From an uncultured Oscillospiraceae bacterium (GTDB lineage: Bacteria > Bacillota > Clostridia > Oscillospirales > Oscillospiraceae), in contig CARXAY010000102.1 of assembly GCA_949093475.1 (NCBI GenBank), positions 1 to 5,210 on the forward strand: a stretch of 5,210 nt of DNA, written 5' to 3'. Shown here in pieces: positions 1-5,210 of this stretch. Position numbers and translations under genes: made by a program. Each line of letters begins with the position of its first letter. Positions within the stretch are counted from its first letter, which is position 1. Below the pieces are notes generated by a model. The model made no database searches, was not told where the DNA came from, and worked only from the letters and a program-made list of their open reading frames with translations.

Positions 1-1201
1 CCACCATGTCGCCGTTGGCGAAGTTGACGACCGCGAAGTCGTATTTCTCCGTGAGGAGGGCGTCGCGGAGCTTGTCGGCCACTTCGGGGGCGCTCATCTC
101 GGGCTGGAGGTCGTAGGTGGCCACCTTGGGGGAAGGCACCAGCACCCGGTCCTCGCCGGGGAACTGGGTCTCGCTGCCGCCGTTGAAGAAGAAGGTGACG
201 TGGGCGTACTTCTCCGTCTCCGCGATGCGCAGCTGGGTCATGCCCAGCGAGGAGATGTACTCGCCAAAAATGTTGTTCAGGCTCTCCTTGGGGAAGGCGA
301 TGACCACGTTGGGCATGGAGGCGTCATAGGAGGTGGTGCAGACGTAATTCACCTTGAAGAAGCCCTTTTTCCGCTCAAAGCCCTTAAAGTCGGGGTCAAC
401 GAAGGTGCGGGTGATCTCCCGGGCGCGGTCGGGGCGGAAGTTCATAAAGATGATGGAGTCCCCCTCACCGATCTCGGCGTGTTCGGCGGTGACCACGGGG
501 ATGACGAACTCGTCGGTGACCCCCGCATCATAGCTGGCCTGAATCGCGCCCACGGGGTCGCCGATGAACCGTGCCTCGCTCTCGCCGTAGACCATGGCTT
601 TGTAGGCCCGCTCGACCCGATCCCAGTTGGTGTCACGATCCATGGCGTAATAGCGGCCGGAGATGGTGGCGATCTGCGCGCCGTACTGGTCGCAGGTCTT
701 CTTCATCTCCGCCACAAAGTCCTTGCCGGAGGTGGGGGGCACGTCGCGGCCGTCCATGAAGCAGTGGACGAAGATCTTGGAGCAGCCCAGATCATGGGCC
801 ATCTTCACCGCCGCCTGAATGTGGGTGATGTGGCTGTGTACGCCGCCGTTGGACATCAGGCCGTAGATGTGGACGGCCTTTCCCGCCTCCTTGGCCGCCA
901 GCATGGCGTCCTTGTACGCCTTGTTCTCAAAGAAATCCCCGTCCTGAATGGACTTGGTGATCTTGGGCAGATCCTGAAACACCACGCGGCCCGCGCCCAT
1001 GTTGGTGTGGCCCACCTCGGAATTGCCCATCTGGCCGTCGGGCAGGCCCACGTCCATCCCGGAGGCGGAGAGCTTGCTCACGGGATTTTGGGCGAACACC
1101 GCGTCTAAATTGGGCTTCTTGGCGGCGGCGACGGCGTTGCCCTTGTCCGGGGCGTTCAGGCCGAAGCCGTCCATGATGACCAAAACAGTTGGCTTTTTCA
1201 T
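1..1201 (-). CDS. gpmI: 2,3-bisphosphoglycerate-independent phosphoglycerate mutase, partial (C-terminus outside window)
   Basis: Interconverts 3-phosphoglycerate and 2-phosphoglycerate in the cytoplasm through a phosphoserine intermediate with two Mn2+ ions. I translated 400 residues from the ATG at 1201 with no stop; the family is about 510 residues long, so roughly the last 110 are missing. Visible motifs: metal-binding Asp11 in VIMDGFG; catalytic Ser61 in GNSEVGH; His122 in GGVHSH; Arg152-Asp153 in DGRDVPP; Arg183 and Arg189 in SGRYYAMDRD; Arg256 and Arg259 in FRPDRAR; Lys331 in TEKYAHVTFF; and Asp398 in ANGDMV at the very edge. The later metal-binding histidines lie beyond the window. 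The start is fixed by AAGGAGG at 1209-1215, 7 nt upstream. It is the fourth gene of the trmL-pgk-tpiA-gpmI run, 65 bp after tpiA, and a terminator-like hairpin separates the two. No damage is seen. Family assignment is near certain. Confidence 0.97.
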   Translation of the reverse strand, partial: MKKPTVLVIMDGFGLNAPDKGNAVAAAKKPNLDAVFAQNPVSKLSASGMDVGLPDGQMGNSEVGHTNMGAGRVVFQDLPKITKSIQDGDFFENKAYKDAMLAAKEAGKAVHIYGLMSNGGVHSHITHIQAAVKMAHDLGCSKIFVHCFMDGRDVPPTSGKDFVAEMKKTCDQYGAQIATISGRYYAMDRDTNWDRVERAYKAMVYGESEARFIGDPVGAIQASYDAGVTDEFVIPVVTAEHAEIGEGDSIIFMNFRPDRAREITRTFVDPDFKGFERKKGFFKVNYVCTTSYDASMPNVVIAFPKESLNNIFGEYISSLGMTQLRIAETEKYAHVTFFFNGGSETQFPGEDRVLVPSPKVATYDLQPEMSAPEVADKLRDALLTEKYDFAVVNFANGDMV

Positions 1202-1221
1202 CAAAGTTCCTCCTTCGGTTG

Positions 1222-1252
1222 AAAAAGGGGCGGCGTATTGCCGCCCCTTTTT
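1222..1252 (-). terminator. Terminator-like hairpin between tpiA and gpmI, potentially bidirectional
   Basis: A perfect 13-bp inverted repeat pairs 1222-1234 with 1240-1252 (AAAAAGGGGCGGC against GCCGCCCCTTTTT) around a 5-nt loop. Eight of the pairs are G:C. Read on the minus strand it is followed by TTTTTC, the form of an intrinsic terminator after tpiA. Read on the plus strand the T tract is longer (TTTTTGTTT), so it could also stop antisense transcription. Only 20 nt separate the hairpin from the gpmI start, and these hold the gpmI ribosome binding site, so no promoter fits in between. gpmI therefore needs read-through, or a promoter inside tpiA. A leaky terminator or an mRNA-processing or stabilising hairpin is equally possible. 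Confidence 0.75.
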
Positions 1253-1266
1253 GTTTGGGTTATCAA

Positions 1267-2040
1267 TCAGTCCTGATTGGACGCGTTAATGATCTCCAAG
1301 AAGGTCTTGGGTTCAAGAGACGCGCCGCCGATCAGGCCGCCGTCGATGTCCTCGTTGCTCAGCAGCTCCGCGGCGTTCTTGGCGTTCATCGAGCCGCCGT
1401 AGAGGATGGACATACTCCGGGCCACCCGCGCGCCGTAGGTCTTGCGGATCAGGGTGCGGATCGCGCCGCAGACCTCGGCGGCCTGCGCGGAGGTCGCGGT
1501 CTTGCCCGTGCCGATGGCCCAGATGGGCTCATAGGCGACCACGATGCGGCGCACCTGCTCCGGGGTGACGCCCGCCAGAGCGCACTTGAGCTGATAGGTG
1601 ATCTTCTCCATGGTCACGCCCAGCTCCCGCTCCTCAAGGCTTTCGCCCACGCAGAGGATGGGACGCAGACCGGCGCGCAGGGCGGCGTGGATCTTCTTAT
1701 TCACGTCCATGTCGGTCTCGTTGTAGTAGGCGCGGCGCTCGGAGTGGCCAAGCACCACATACTTTGCGCCCGCCTCCTTCACCATCTCGGCGGAACACTC
1801 GCCGGTGAAAGCCCCGGAGGTCTCATAGTGGCAGTTCTCCGTGCCGATGGAGATCTTCACGTCCTTGAAGGCGCGCACGCCGGCCTGAAGGTTGACAGGG
1901 GGGACAAGCAGCACGGCCTCGCACCACTTGGGCTTGCCGAGGATCTCCCGCATCTCGGCGGCATACTCCTTGGTCTCGGTGATGGTCTTGTTCATCTTCC
2001 AGTTTCCGGCGATGATGGTCTTACGATAACGACGATTCAT
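1267..2040 (-). CDS. tpiA: Triosephosphate isomerase
   Basis: Interconverts dihydroxyacetone phosphate and glyceraldehyde 3-phosphate; a cytoplasmic TIM-barrel enzyme, normally a dimer. The 257 residues match the family's usual 250 or so. The active site is complete: Asn13 and Lys15 in GNWKMNK, electrophile His99 in GHSERR, catalytic base Glu171 in AYEPIWAIGTG, with the flexible phosphate-gripping loop 6 directly after it. The phosphate-binding segments YGGS (214-217) and GGLIGGASL (234-242) are also present. The ATG at 2040 is supported by AGGAGAGG at 2048-2055, 7 nt upstream. It lies 145 bp after pgk and 65 bp before gpmI, all on the minus strand, so it is probably co-transcribed with the other glycolytic genes. 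The pgk-tpiA gap carries a repeat element that would be transcribed as part of the mRNA. Nothing in the protein looks unusual. Confidence 0.98.
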   Translation of the reverse strand: MNRRYRKTIIAGNWKMNKTITETKEYAAEMREILGKPKWCEAVLLVPPVNLQAGVRAFKDVKISIGTENCHYETSGAFTGECSAEMVKEAGAKYVVLGHSERRAYYNETDMDVNKKIHAALRAGLRPILCVGESLEERELGVTMEKITYQLKCALAGVTPEQVRRIVVAYEPIWAIGTGKTATSAQAAEVCGAIRTLIRKTYGARVARSMSILYGGSMNAKNAAELLSNEDIDGGLIGGASLEPKTFLEIINASNQD

Positions 2041-2115
2041 AGTAATTCCTCTCCTATTGTATAGTTATTGTGTAGGGCGTGACCACTGGGCACGCCGCTT
2101 TTACCTAACGGTCAT

Positions 2116-2142
2116 CGGCGCGCCGGGGTCGTCGCGCCCTAC
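2116..2142. repeat. 27-bp direct repeat, copy 1
   Basis: This unit begins with the perfect 10-bp palindrome CGGCGCGCCG (2116-2125), continues through GTCGTCG and ends in CGCCCTAC. It matches copy 2 at 26 of 27 positions; the one difference is G at 2127 against A at 2163. The period between copies is 36 bp. GGCGCG (2117-2122) can also pair with CGCGCC (2133-2138) over a 10-nt loop, so the unit can fold by itself. Confidence 0.85.
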
Positions 2143-2151
2143 AAAACCGTG

Positions 2152-2178
2152 CGGCGCGCCGGAGTCGTCGCGCCCTAC
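2152..2178. repeat. 27-bp direct repeat, copy 2
   Basis: The second unit again starts with the CGGCGCGCCG palindrome (2152-2161) and ends in CGCCCTAC (2171-2178), 7 bp short of the pgk stop codon. It differs from copy 1 at a single base. The nine bases between the two units (ACAAAACCGT region, 2143-2151) are not repeated. Confidence 0.85.
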
Positions 2179-2185
2179 GGCGTTC

Positions 2186-3466
2186 TTAAGCGTCCAAAAG
2201 GCACGCCACGCCGGGCAGCTCCTTGCCCTCCATAAACTCCAGCGAGGCGCCGCCGCCGGTGGAGATATGGGTCATCTTGTCGGCGTAGCCAAGCTGCTGG
2301 ACGGCCGCCGCACTGTCGCCGCCGCCGATGATGGTGATGGCGGAGGTCTTGGAGAGGGCGTCGGCCACGGCCTTGGTGCCCACGGCGAACTTTTCGAACT
2401 CAAACACGCCCATTGGGCCGTTCCAGATCACCGTGCCCGCGTCAGCCACGGCGTCGCAGTAGAGCTTGATGGTCTCCGGCCCGATGTCCAGACCCTGCCA
2501 GCCGTCGGGGATCTCCCCGGACTTGACCGTCTGGGTGTTGGCGTCGGGAGAGAAGGCGTCGGCGCACACGGTGTCCACCGGCAGCAGGAGCTTCACGCCC
2601 TTGGCCTTGGCCTTCTCGATCATCTCCAGAGAGTAGTCCTTCCAGTCGGCCTCCAGCAGGCTGTCGCCCACCTTGCCGCCCTGCGCGGCGGAGAAGGTGT
2701 AGGCCATGCCGCCGCCGATGATGATGGTGTCGGCGATCTCCAGCAGGTTGTTGATGACGCCGATCTTGGAGCTGACCTTCGAGCCGCCCAGGATGGCCAC
2801 CAGGGGGCGCTTGGGGTTGGCCAGCGCGCCGCCGATGAAGTCCAACTCCTTCTGAATCAGGAAGCCGGAGACGGCGGGCAGGGGGGCCGCCACCACGGCG
2901 GTGGAGGCGTGGGCGCGGTGGACAGCGCCGAAGGCGTCGGACACGTACACGCCATCCTTCCCGGCCAAATCGGCCATCTTCTTGGCCAGCTCGGGATCGC
3001 CCTTGGTCTCCCCGGCCTCAAAGCGGGTGTTCTGGAGGAGCATGATCTCGCCGCTCTTCAGGGCCGCAGCCTTGGCCTGCGCGTCCGGGCCGACCACATC
3101 GTCAGCCAGAATGACCGGTTTGCCCAGCAGCTCGCTCAGCCGGGCGGCCACAGGCTCCATGCGAAGCTCCTTCAAGGACTTCTGCCACTTCTCCTCGGTG
3201 AGGGTGGCAGGGTCTTTGCCCTTCTCGGTCTGCTTCTTGACCCACTTGTCAAAGCTGGCCACCGGCTTGCCCATGTGGGAGCAGGCGATGACGGCCGCGC
3301 CCTGATCCAGAAGATACTGGATGGTGGGCAGCGCGGCGCGGATGCGCTTGTCGTCGGTGATCACGCCGCTCCCGTCCTTGGCAAGGGGCACGTTGAAGTC
3401 ACAGCGCAGCAGCACCTTCTTCCCCGCCACGTCAATGTCCTTGACCGTTTTCTTGTTGTAATTCAT
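2186..3466 (-). CDS. pgk: Phosphoglycerate kinase (with N-domain insertion)
   Basis: Transfers phosphate from 1,3-bisphosphoglycerate to ADP, giving 3-phosphoglycerate and ATP; a cytoplasmic two-domain monomer. The N-domain substrate site is visible as Asp23 and Asn25 in RCDFNVP, Arg41, His64 in SHMGKP, Arg148 in QNTRF and Arg184 in HRAHAS. The C-domain nucleotide site shows GGSKVSSK (227-234), GPMGVFE (350-356), GGGDS (381-385) and TGGGAS (403-408). At 426 residues it is about 25-30 longer than typical bacterial PGK. The extra length sits at about residues 69-103, a lysine- and glutamate-rich segment between SHMGKP and EPVAARL. The arginine usual in SHLGRP is Lys67 here. The start is supported by AAGGAGAGG at 3473-3481. 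It lies 57 bp after trmL, with neither a clear promoter nor a terminator between them, so it is probably co-transcribed from the trmL promoter. Confidence 0.98.
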   Translation of the reverse strand: MNYNKKTVKDIDVAGKKVLLRCDFNVPLAKDGSGVITDDKRIRAALPTIQYLLDQGAAVIACSHMGKPVASFDKWVKKQTEKGKDPATLTEEKWQKSLKELRMEPVAARLSELLGKPVILADDVVGPDAQAKAAALKSGEIMLLQNTRFEAGETKGDPELAKKMADLAGKDGVYVSDAFGAVHRAHASTAVVAAPLPAVSGFLIQKELDFIGGALANPKRPLVAILGGSKVSSKIGVINNLLEIADTIIIGGGMAYTFSAAQGGKVGDSLLEADWKDYSLEMIEKAKAKGVKLLLPVDTVCADAFSPDANTQTVKSGEIPDGWQGLDIGPETIKLYCDAVADAGTVIWNGPMGVFEFEKFAVGTKAVADALSKTSAITIIGGGDSAAAVQQLGYADKMTHISTGGGASLEFMEGKELPGVACLLDA

Positions 3467-3523
3467 ACAATACCTCTCCTTTCGCGCCTTTATGATCGTT
3501 TTTCCTTTGGATAACCCGAATAC

Positions 3524-4024
3524 TTAAGGAGCTTCCCCCATCTCCCCCGTGTCCTGCATCCCGGGGAAATCCAGCTGCCGCAGGGCCTCGTACACCATGA
3601 CGGCCACGCTGTTGGACAGGTTGAGACTGCGTTCCCCCGGCTGCATGGGGATGCGGACGCACCGTTCCCGGTAGTCCTCCCGCAGCCCTTGGGGCAGACC
3701 GGCCGACTCCTTGCCGAACATGAGCCAGCACTCCGGCGTATAGACCGCCCGGTCATACCGCCTTGGGGCTTTCGTGGTCGCCAGCCACAGCTCCTTGGGG
3801 CTTTGGCGGCGGAGAAAGTCCTCCACGCTTTCGTAATAGGTCACGTCCAGTCTGGGCCAATAGTCCAGCCCGCAGCGCTTCATGTTGCGCTGCACCGCCG
3901 CCTCGCTGATATCGAATCCCAGCGGGCCGATCAGGTGCAGACGGCTTCCCGTCAGCACACAGGTGCGGGCGATATTGCCGCAATTCTGCGGGATCTCCGG
4001 CTCGACCAAAACCACGTTGAGCAT
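3524..4024 (-). CDS. trmL: tRNA (cytidine/uridine-34-2'-O)-methyltransferase, SpoU/SPOUT family
   Basis: Methylates the ribose of the wobble nucleotide 34, known in E. coli for two tRNA-Leu species, using S-adenosylmethionine. The protein has 166 residues (E. coli TrmL about 157) and one SPOUT domain with a trefoil knot. Motif 1 is PEIPQNCGNIART (9-21, with Asn14, Asn17, Arg20). Motif 2 is LMFGKESAGLP (101-111). Motif 3 runs from RIPM to NLSNSVAVMVYEALRQ (about 124-150). The AdoMet-binding residues lie in motifs 2 and 3. An in-frame ATG at 4069 would add 15 residues, but it lies upstream of the -10 box at 4058-4063, so the ATG at 4024 behind AGGAGGT is chosen. It is the first gene of the run leading into pgk. 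Known targets differ among TrmL homologues, so the exact tRNA is inferred. Confidence 0.93.
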   Translation of the reverse strand: MLNVVLVEPEIPQNCGNIARTCVLTGSRLHLIGPLGFDISEAAVQRNMKRCGLDYWPRLDVTYYESVEDFLRRQSPKELWLATTKAPRRYDRAVYTPECWLMFGKESAGLPQGLREDYRERCVRIPMQPGERSLNLSNSVAVMVYEALRQLDFPGMQDTGEMGEAP

Positions 4025-4030
4025 GGGCTT

Positions 4031-4043
4031 TCTCCGACCTCCT
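4031..4043 (-). promoter_or_regulatory. Ribosome binding site deciding the trmL start
   Basis: On the minus strand AGGAGGT (4037-4043) lies 12 nt before the ATG at 4024, and a second weaker GGAGA (4031-4035) lies 6 nt before it. Neither could serve the upstream ATG at 4069. Confidence 0.75.
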
Positions 4044-4057
4044 ATTGAACAGTGACC

Positions 4058-4086
4058 ATTATAATGCAAACCCGCCCCAAAAGCAA
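4058..4086 (-). promoter_or_regulatory. Sigma-A-type promoter for trmL (and probably pgk-tpiA-gpmI)
   Basis: On the minus strand, -35 TTGCTT (4081-4086) and a perfect -10 TATAAT (4058-4063) are separated by exactly 17 bp. Transcription should start near 4051, giving a leader of about 27 nt before trmL. It is the only convincing minus-strand promoter I found upstream of the glycolytic genes. Confidence 0.8.
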
Positions 4087-4130
4087 GGAATTTTTATGAC
4101 ATTTTATATAAATTTAACATTTCTTTTGGA
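4087..4130. other. AT-rich spacer between divergent promoters
   Basis: These 44 bp between the two -35 boxes are strongly AT-rich, in contrast to the GC-rich genes on both sides. They hold the 10-bp palindrome TTTATATAAA at 4103-4112. The stretch could act as an UP-like element for both promoters, or bind a regulator; neither is shown by the sequence. The whole trmL-proB spacer (4025-4235) contains no gene of its own that I can support. Confidence 0.5.
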
Positions 4131-4159
4131 TAGACAAACCAGAGCGTGTGTGCTATGAT
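4131..4159 (+). promoter_or_regulatory. Sigma-A-type promoter with extended -10 for proBA
   Basis: -35 TAGACA (4131-4136) and -10 TATGAT (4154-4159) are separated by 17 bp. A TG at 4151-4152, one base before the -10 box, makes an extended -10. Transcription should start near 4166, giving a leader of about 70 nt before proB. That is too short for a T-box leader, a known control of proline genes in some Firmicutes. Confidence 0.8.
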
Positions 4160-4223
4160 GGCTGTATGAATGCGGCTGTTCTCCCTATATTTACCAAGAG
4201 TAGCCGGAAATACCCGACAAAAA

Positions 4224-4228
4224 GAGGG
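4224..4228 (+). promoter_or_regulatory. Ribosome binding site deciding the proB start
   Basis: GAGGG within AAAAAGAGGGA lies 7 nt before the ATG at 4236. The in-frame ATG at 4170 has no such site and would sit almost at the predicted transcription start. Confidence 0.7.
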
Positions 4229-4235
4229 ATTGCAC

Positions 4236-5036
4236 ATGGATACCCAGCTCATCGTGGTGAAGGTCGGCACTTCGACCCTGATCCGGGAAAACGGAAAATT
4301 GAATCTCACCAACATGGAGCATCTGGCCCGCGCCCTGTGCGACCTCTCCAACATGGGTCACCGGGTGGTGCTGGTGTCCTCCGGCGCGATCGGCATCGGC
4401 ACGGGCAAGCTGGCCCTCTCCGCCCGCCCCTCGGAGCTGCGGATGAAGCAGGCGGCGTCCGCCGTGGGCCAGTGCGAGATGATGCACCTTTACGACAAGT
4501 TTTTCGGGGAATACAACCACACGGTGGCCCAGATCCTCCTCACCGCCGCCGATGTGGCCGACCCGGTGCGCGCCGCCCACCTCTCCGCTACCTTCGGCGC
4601 GCTTTTGGAGCTGGGCTGTATCCCCATCGTCAACGAAAACGACGCCGTCGATCCCACCGAGGTGGAGACGGGCGCGGCCAAGGTGCTGGGCGACAACGAC
4701 ACCCTCTCCGCCATCGTCGCCAAGCTGTGCAGGGCCGACCTTTTGGTGCTGCTCAGCGACATCGACGGTCTCTTTGACTCCGACCCCCATCAAAACCCCG
4801 ACGCCAAACTCCTCTCCACCGTCCCCGCTCTCACCGAGGAGATCCTCTCTCTGGCGGGCCGCCCCGGCAGCCGTTGGGGCACGGGGGGCATGGCCACCAA
4901 GCTCTCCGCCGCGCAGGTGGCCACCGGCGCGGGCATTGACATGGTCATCACCCACGGCGCGCACCCGGAGCGTCTTTATGATATCGTGGCCGGAAAGGCC
5001 GTCGGCACGCGGTTTCTCGCCCAAAAGGAGGGATAA
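4236..5036 (+). CDS. proB: Glutamate 5-kinase (short form, no PUA domain)
   Basis: Phosphorylates the gamma-carboxyl of glutamate with ATP, the first and usually proline-inhibited step of proline synthesis, in the cytoplasm. The 266 residues form a single amino acid kinase domain. Motifs: Lys9 in VVKVGTS (nucleotide phosphate site), VSSGAIGIG (47-55), NENDAV (133-138) and GDNDTLSA (152-159) in the glutamate site, LLSDIDGL (172-179), and GTGGMATKL (215-223) in the ATP site. E. coli ProB has about 367 residues with a C-terminal PUA domain; here the protein ends right after the kinase domain, as in some other Firmicutes. Sequence and stop codon look intact, so this is not a truncation by mutation. 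The ATG at 4236 is chosen over one at 4170 because GAGGG precedes it and because VVKVGTS then falls at the usual distance from the N-terminus. proA follows after 3 bp. Confidence 0.97.
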   Translation: MDTQLIVVKVGTSTLIRENGKLNLTNMEHLARALCDLSNMGHRVVLVSSGAIGIGTGKLALSARPSELRMKQAASAVGQCEMMHLYDKFFGEYNHTVAQILLTAADVADPVRAAHLSATFGALLELGCIPIVNENDAVDPTEVETGAAKVLGDNDTLSAIVAKLCRADLLVLLSDIDGLFDSDPHQNPDAKLLSTVPALTEEILSLAGRPGSRWGTGGMATKLSAAQVATGAGIDMVITHGAHPERLYDIVAGKAVGTRFLAQKEG

Positions 5037-5039
5037 GCA

Positions 5040-5210
5040 ATGAAGGACATTTTAACGCAGGCCAAACTCTGTCAGGCGGCCGCCCCCGCGCTGGCCAAGC
5101 TGTCCACCGGGGCGAAAAACGCCGCCCTGCTGGAGATCGCCGCCGCGCTGGAGGCCCGCTCCGGCGACATTTTGGCGGCCAACGCCCTCGACCTTGCCGC
5201 CGCGAAGGAG
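5040..5210 (+). CDS. proA: Gamma-glutamyl phosphate reductase (glutamate-5-semialdehyde dehydrogenase), partial
   Basis: Reduces gamma-glutamyl phosphate with NADPH to glutamate 5-semialdehyde, the second step of proline synthesis. Only the first 57 residues are in the window; the family is about 415 long. The visible part has the ProA N-terminal helical pattern, with STGAKNAALLEIAAALEAR (22-40) followed by ILAANALDLAAAKE. The catalytic cysteine lies far beyond the edge. The start is fixed by AAGGAGGG at 5025-5032, which lies within the last codons of proB, 7 nt before the ATG at 5040. The 3-bp gap to proB indicates one transcript and possible translational coupling, fitting the unstable intermediate passed from ProB to ProA. 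The call rests partly on the neighbouring proB. Confidence 0.93.
   Translation, partial: MKDILTQAKLCQAAAPALAKLSTGAKNAALLEIAAALEARSGDILAANALDLAAAKE

Larger units (their letters stand above)
2071..2178. repeat. Intergenic repeat element with GTAGGGCG/CGCCCTAC ends
   Basis: This fills most of the 145-bp pgk-tpiA gap. TGTAGGGCG at 2071-2079 is matched in inverted orientation by CGCCCTACA at 2135-2143, and its GTAGGGCG core again by CGCCCTAC at 2171-2178. Inside, GGCGTG at 2076-2081 and CACGCC at 2091-2096 can form a hairpin, with an inner CC/GG pair. Two 27-bp direct repeats make up the right part. No open reading frame of its own and no T tract are seen, so it is neither an insertion sequence gene nor an ordinary terminator. 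From memory, similar GTAGGGCG-bounded GC-rich repeats are scattered between genes in Oscillospiraceae genomes; I could not check this. It resembles a REP- or MITE-like non-autonomous element. Confidence 0.7.

Noticed and set aside
200..1108. 302-residue open frame on the plus strand opposite gpmI
   Set aside because: Shadow of the gpmI reading frame caused by G/C at third positions; composition is Gly/His/Val/Ala rich with no domain.
1189..2064. 291-residue open frame on the plus strand opposite tpiA
   Set aside because: Shadow of tpiA, and it would read through the tpiA-gpmI hairpin; no family resemblance.
2071..2178. CRISPR array or intrinsic terminator in the pgk-tpiA gap
   Set aside because: Only two units with a 9-bp separation, which is far too short for spacers, and none of the possible hairpins is followed by a T tract.
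2057..3514. 485-residue open frame on the plus strand, antisense to pgk
   Set aside because: It mirrors pgk codons in a GC-rich gene, is low-complexity (Gly, His, Leu, Val rich), has no recognisable motif, and pgk on the other strand is unmistakable.
3467..3523. Separate promoter or terminator between trmL and pgk
   Set aside because: The minus strand shows only weak -10-like CATAAA without a properly spaced -35, and no stable hairpin with a T tract.
4166..4235. T-box or other riboswitch in the proB leader
   Set aside because: The leader is only about 70 nt with no strong hairpin, no antiterminator/terminator pair and no T-box consensus. A GGCTGT direct repeat (4160-4165 and 4174-4179) is too short to mean much.
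4148..4777. 209-residue plus-strand frame starting in the proB promoter, overlapping proB in another frame
   Set aside because: Its first ATG lies inside the promoter, the next at 4166 is at the predicted transcription start without a ribosome binding site, and the sequence is Arg/Gly-rich as expected for an off-frame reading.
4191..5024. 277-residue open frame on the minus strand opposite proB
   Set aside because: Shadow of proB with the same biased composition as the other antisense frames; it also spans the proB leader.

Overview
The window comes from a GC-rich Gram-positive bacterium of the Clostridia, most likely Oscillospiraceae (the Flavonifractor, Oscillibacter or Lawsonibacter neighbourhood). 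This is inferred from strong AGGAGG-type ribosome binding sites, codon third positions dominated by G and C, a short ProB without a PUA domain, a Clostridia-like PGK motif (SHMGKP), and a GTAGGGCG...CGCCCTAC intergenic repeat of a kind I associate with these gut Firmicutes. The genus is a guess.

Layout. Two transcription units diverge from an AT-rich spacer of about 210 bp (4025-4235). On the minus strand, reading right to left: trmL (tRNA wobble 2'-O-methyltransferase, 3524-4024), pgk (phosphoglycerate kinase, 2186-3466), tpiA (triosephosphate isomerase, 1267-2040) and gpmI (cofactor-independent phosphoglycerate mutase, start 1201, running off the left edge). On the plus strand: proB (glutamate 5-kinase, 4236-5036), then 3 bp later proA (gamma-glutamyl phosphate reductase, start 5040, running off the right edge).

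Function. pgk, tpiA and gpmI give three consecutive steps of lower glycolysis/gluconeogenesis; the usual gap gene is absent upstream of pgk and its place is taken by trmL. proB and proA give the first two steps of proline synthesis from glutamate. Each unit has a good sigma-A-type promoter in the shared spacer: TTGCTT-17-TATAAT for trmL and TAGACA-17-TATGAT with an extended -10 TG for proB. These promoters also decide the start codons: the longer upstream starts of both trmL and proB fall in or before the promoter or at the predicted transcription start.

Non-coding structure. The pgk-tpiA gap (145 bp) holds a repeat element with two near-identical 27-bp units and GTAGGGCG/CGCCCTAC ends. The tpiA-gpmI gap (65 bp) is filled by a perfect 13-bp terminator-like hairpin with A/T tracts on both sides, inside the operon. 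I see no mobile element genes, RNA genes, CRISPR array or defence system. This is an ordinary core-metabolism region; the intergenic elements are its most interesting content.
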